Shown here in pieces: positions 15,641 to 18,149 of a stretch of 18,149 nt of DNA. Origin of the DNA: Gammaproteobacteria bacterium (GTDB taxonomy: Bacteria; Pseudomonadota; Gammaproteobacteria; Steroidobacterales; Steroidobacteraceae); the NCBI GenBank assembly GCA_030830595.1, contig JAURMS010000004.1, positions 1-18,149 of the forward strand, read 5' to 3'. Numbering within the stretch: the stretch's first letter is position 1; each line of letters opens with the position of its first letter. The position numbers were made by a program, and so were the translations under genes. The notes beneath the pieces were generated by a model, which saw only the letters and a list, made by a program, of their open reading frames with translations, was not told the origin of the DNA and searched no databases.

Positions 15641-15679
15641 ACGCGGCGTTCCGTCAGGACTCTTTGGAGGTTGCCCGTC

Positions 15680-17032
15680 ATGACTGCCCTGAAACCGCTG
15701 CTGTCGATCCTGTCAGTCGCCAGCCTGATCGCTGTGCTGGGAATGGCTCCGCTGCCCGCGGAGGCCGCCAAGAAGAAGGAGGCCGCCGCCGAGCCCACGG
15801 AACCTCAACCTGATTACAGCAAAGGATTCATGAAGCGCGCGCCCAAGGTACAGAAACTTGTTGACGACATGGATTGGGTGGCGGTGTTGGCTGCCGTTCG
15901 GGAGTTGGAAGCCATCCCCGAACTGACTCGTGATGATAAAAAAGTACTTGCCGGTTGGAATCTGCGGGCGGCGCAGGGTCTGGGAGACCAGGAAGCCTTC
16001 AACCAGGCAATGGAAGTTTTCGTCACCGATGGCTACGCCACAGGTGATCAATTAGCGATGATGTCTCGGAATCTTGCTGCCTGGTACAGCGCAAAAAAGG
16101 ACATCCCGAAAACCGTTTCTTATTTTCGGTTATTTGTTGACAATTCAGCAGATCCCGCCGATGACGATCTTCTGACCCTCGCTCAATTGTATGTTCAGGT
16201 AAACGACTTTCCTGAAGCCTTGCTGTGGCTTGAGAAAACGGAAAATCGATCGCGTATGCGAGGAGAAATACCGAGCGAAAGGATTTTCCAGCAGCGAGAC
16301 GTGATTTTCCTTGCGACCGGAAACAGCAGTGCTAGATTCGAGAACGTGGTCGCACTGATATCGTTGTTTCCAAAGAAAAGTTACTATTCCGTGTTGTTCA
16401 ATCTCGTAAAAAACGACTTCAGTGGTAGTGAGGGCGGGAACGGTGAATACAGGAACAGTTCGCAAGCCCGGTTCGTGTTTCTGAACTTGTACCGCGCGGC
16501 CATCCGAGATGACGGACTGTCAACTCCAGGAGACTACAGTGACTACGCGTATTACGGAGAACTGGCGGGAAGTCCCGGTGAGGCGTTCCGATCGATAACG
16601 CGGGGTGTGAAAACTCAAGTAATCCCAAATCCGAAGGGCGGCACCACTGAACGGCAATTAAAGGATTATGAAGAGGCTATTTCAAGGGATGAAAAAGACC
16701 TCCCTAAAGATGCCCAGGCGGCAGCCAAGGATCCGGCCGGAGAGGTCTCGGTCAAGGTCGCGCTGGGTTTTTACAGCCTCGGCGACTGGGAACAAGCCGT
16801 CTCTAGCGTCAAGGCAGGGCTCGCCAAGGGTGGGGTGAAGCGGCTGGATGATGCCAACCTGCTGCTAGGTGCCTCCCTCGTGGAACTCGGCAGGCTGGAG
16901 GAGGCCAATGCAGCGTTCGACGCGGCGGCGGTGGCGGCCTCGGACCGCTACATGAAAGGCATCGCCGGCTTGTGGAAGGGCATGGTGGGACGTAGCCAGT
17001 CACCCGCCCAGGTAGCCAGCCCGGAGGCCTGA
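15680..17032 (+). CDS. Secreted tetratricopeptide-repeat protein, first of a tandem pair
   Basis: This is a 450-residue predicted periplasmic protein. A signal peptide (1-29, cleaved after AEA) is followed by a lysine/alanine-rich stretch and then helical repeats of TPR type. The clearest are LTLAQLYVQVNDFPEALLWL near residue 160 and VALGFYSLGDWEQAVSSVKA near residue 355, with the C-terminal LLLGASLVELGRLEEANAAF. I chose the ATG at 15680: it has GGAGG in front and starts the signal peptide, while an in-frame ATG at 15563 would add 39 unlike residues over the promoter region. No enzyme motif is visible; TPR proteins act as binding scaffolds. Its place behind tonB-exbBD suggests a partner of envelope transport, but a terminator lies between. 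The middle (about 15940-16720) is unusually AT-rich, unlike the flanks and the paralogue that follows. Confidence 0.8.
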   Translation: MTALKPLLSILSVASLIAVLGMAPLPAEAAKKKEAAAEPTEPQPDYSKGFMKRAPKVQKLVDDMDWVAVLAAVRELEAIPELTRDDKKVLAGWNLRAAQGLGDQEAFNQAMEVFVTDGYATGDQLAMMSRNLAAWYSAKKDIPKTVSYFRLFVDNSADPADDDLLTLAQLYVQVNDFPEALLWLEKTENRSRMRGEIPSERIFQQRDVIFLATGNSSARFENVVALISLFPKKSYYSVLFNLVKNDFSGSEGGNGEYRNSSQARFVFLNLYRAAIRDDGLSTPGDYSDYAYYGELAGSPGEAFRSITRGVKTQVIPNPKGGTTERQLKDYEEAISRDEKDLPKDAQAAAKDPAGEVSVKVALGFYSLGDWEQAVSSVKAGLAKGGVKRLDDANLLLGASLVELGRLEEANAAFDAAAVAASDRYMKGIAGLWKGMVGRSQSPAQVASPEA

Positions 17033-17045
17033 GTGCCGCCGGCAG

Positions 17046-17076
17046 TTGGCGTGTCAAAGGTGTGTTTTGGTATAAG
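17046..17076 (+). promoter_or_regulatory. Possible promoter of the second TPR gene
   Basis: TTGGCG (17046-17051) and TATAAG (17071-17076) are separated by 19 bp, slightly long for sigma-70. The -10 lies 56 bases before the GTG start. No terminator is seen after the first TPR gene, so read-through is also possible. Confidence 0.4.
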
Positions 17077-17132
17077 AGCCATCCGTCGTCCCCCCGGCGG
17101 TCCAATGCAGAGCGATTGAGGAGTTCAGATTC

Positions 17133-18149
17133 GTGAAAAAGAACCCGTTTAGAGCCATGTCACTCGCGGCCATGCTTGGCCTCGCGGTCCTTGCCACCGG
17201 GGCCGTCATGCAGCCTCAACTGGCCGAGGCGCAGACTGTGGGTGGCTGGCGCAAGGAAGTCGCAGAAAAGGCCCAGGCCGCTCAAGAGGCCGGTCAAGCC
17301 GGCAACTACGCCAAGGCGATCTCGCTTCTGAAGGAGGCCAAGGCGAAAGCGCCGTTGTCCGCCGAAGAGGAGCAGGGCGTGAACGAGCTCATGATCTGGG
17401 CCGCCAGCGCCTCGCGGGATTATGGACTTCTGGCCTCCACCATCGAGGAGCGCCTGGCTACCGGACGGGTCAAGGGCGCACAGCTGGTCTCGAAGCTCGA
17501 CATGCTCGCGAAGACCTACTACAGCCAGCGGAACTACTCGAAGGCCGTTGAGACCTTGGACAAACTGGCCAAGGCGCGCGGTTCATCGAACGCGGACGAC
17601 CTGATCATGCTCGGTCAATCCAACTATGCACTGAAGCGCTACCCGGACGCGGCTCGTACGCTGGAGCAGGCTTACACGGCCGCCCAGAAAGCAAGAAAGC
17701 CCGTGAAGGTACAAGTGGAACTGCTTGAAACACTTAATAATTCTTACTTCAGGCTGGGCAACACGGCGAAGCAGACCGAGACGCTGCAGAAGCTGATGGT
17801 GGTGCAGCCGAAGGTGGCCCACTTCGAGCAGCTGGTGGTGATCGCGCAGAAGGATGGCGCTGACTCCGTGGCCATGATCAACCTGTTCCGGTTGGGCGAC
17901 CGCAAGGGCGTCCTGGCCAAGGAACATTATGAAAAATACGCGGAGGCGGCGCTCGATCTGTCCAGCCCAGGGGAGGCCGTCAGGGCCCTTGAGAAGGGCA
18001 TGGCGGCTGGCGGGATTCCCAAGGATGATCGCAACAACCGTCTGCTGGCCGACTCACGCGCTCAGGTGGAGAAATTGAAGGCCGGCATCGCCCAACAGGA
18101 ACGCGAGGCCAAGGCCATCGCCAGCGGTGAGTCCGATGCCCGCCTGGCG
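17133..18149 (+). CDS. Secreted tetratricopeptide-repeat protein, second of a tandem pair (partial, C-terminus off the right edge)
   Basis: The frame stays open from the GTG at 17133 to the window edge, giving 339 residues with no stop. GAGGAG (17118-17123) sits nine bases before the GTG; an ATG at 17157 is a weaker alternative. A signal peptide (1-33, ending AEA before Gln34) is followed by TPR-like repeats such as GNYAKAISLLKEAKAKAP near 57, RNYSKAVETLDKLAKAR near 133 and KRYPDAARTLEQAY. It aligns without large gaps to the preceding protein over most of its length. For example, ADDLIMLGQSNYALKRYPDA matches ADDDLLTLAQLYVQVNDFPE, and SSPGEAVRALEKG matches GSPGEAFRSITRG. They are therefore ancient tandem duplicates. 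Base composition here is normal for the window. The molecular role is unknown. Confidence 0.85.
   Translation, partial: MKKNPFRAMSLAAMLGLAVLATGAVMQPQLAEAQTVGGWRKEVAEKAQAAQEAGQAGNYAKAISLLKEAKAKAPLSAEEEQGVNELMIWAASASRDYGLLASTIEERLATGRVKGAQLVSKLDMLAKTYYSQRNYSKAVETLDKLAKARGSSNADDLIMLGQSNYALKRYPDAARTLEQAYTAAQKARKPVKVQVELLETLNNSYFRLGNTAKQTETLQKLMVVQPKVAHFEQLVVIAQKDGADSVAMINLFRLGDRKGVLAKEHYEKYAEAALDLSSPGEAVRALEKGMAAGGIPKDDRNNRLLADSRAQVEKLKAGIAQQEREAKAIASGESDARLA

Noticed and set aside
15563..15679. Upstream in-frame start for the first TPR gene
   Set aside because: It would place 39 basic, non-conserved residues before a clear signal peptide and cover the probable -10 element. The start at 15680 has GGAGG in front.
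17036..17100. CCGCCGG/CCGGCGG inverted repeat flanking the promoter of the second TPR gene
   Set aside because: The arms are only seven bases of pure GC, about 50 bases apart, and likely by chance at this GC content.

Overview
The window looks like the chromosome of a GC-rich (mostly about 60-68% by eye) gammaproteobacterium, most probably of the Xanthomonadales/Lysobacterales group. Four things suggest this: a TrpR-like regulator overlapping long-form hisG, a SAM-I riboswitch in front of metX-metB, a compact ilvC-leuACDB operon, and TPR proteins next to tonB-exbB-exbD. This is inferred from gene content, not from a tree. I see no tRNA, rRNA, CRISPR, IS element or phage gene.

Layout. (1) 1-1009, minus strand: the start of a histidine operon, a TrpR-family regulator overlapping hisG (hisG runs off the left edge). 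A perfect 24-bp palindrome at 1026-1049 is the likely operator. (2) 1081-3561, plus strand: a promoter, a SAM-I riboswitch with a plausible Shine-Dalgarno-masking expression platform, then metX and metB, which turn homoserine into cystathionine. (3) 9417-3554, minus strand: a branched-chain amino acid operon read as promoter, leucine-rich leader peptide, attenuator, ilvC, leuA, leuC, leuD, leuB. It meets metB tail to tail with an 8-bp overlap. (4) 9440-13504, plus strand: an M17 leucyl aminopeptidase, an overlapping EamA-type exporter, and ilvD. (5) 13644-15548, plus strand: tonB, exbB, exbD and a strong intrinsic terminator. (6) 15680-18149, plus strand: two tandem, related, secreted TPR proteins; the second runs off the right edge.

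The genes form an amino-acid biosynthesis block with three different control devices within about 9 kb: a protein repressor for histidine, a metabolite-binding RNA for methionine, and ribosome-mediated attenuation for leucine. ilvC and ilvD supply 2-ketoisovalerate, which leuA commits to leucine; acetolactate synthase and the transaminase are not in the window. The TonB-ExbB-ExbD motor powers outer-membrane transport, and the two periplasmic TPR proteins beside it are candidate partners of that system, although they sit behind a terminator and seem to have their own promoters.

The points most worth checking are the his operator, the leucine attenuator, the two-state metX leader, and the AT-rich middle of the first TPR gene, which differs sharply in composition from its flanks and from its tandem paralogue.
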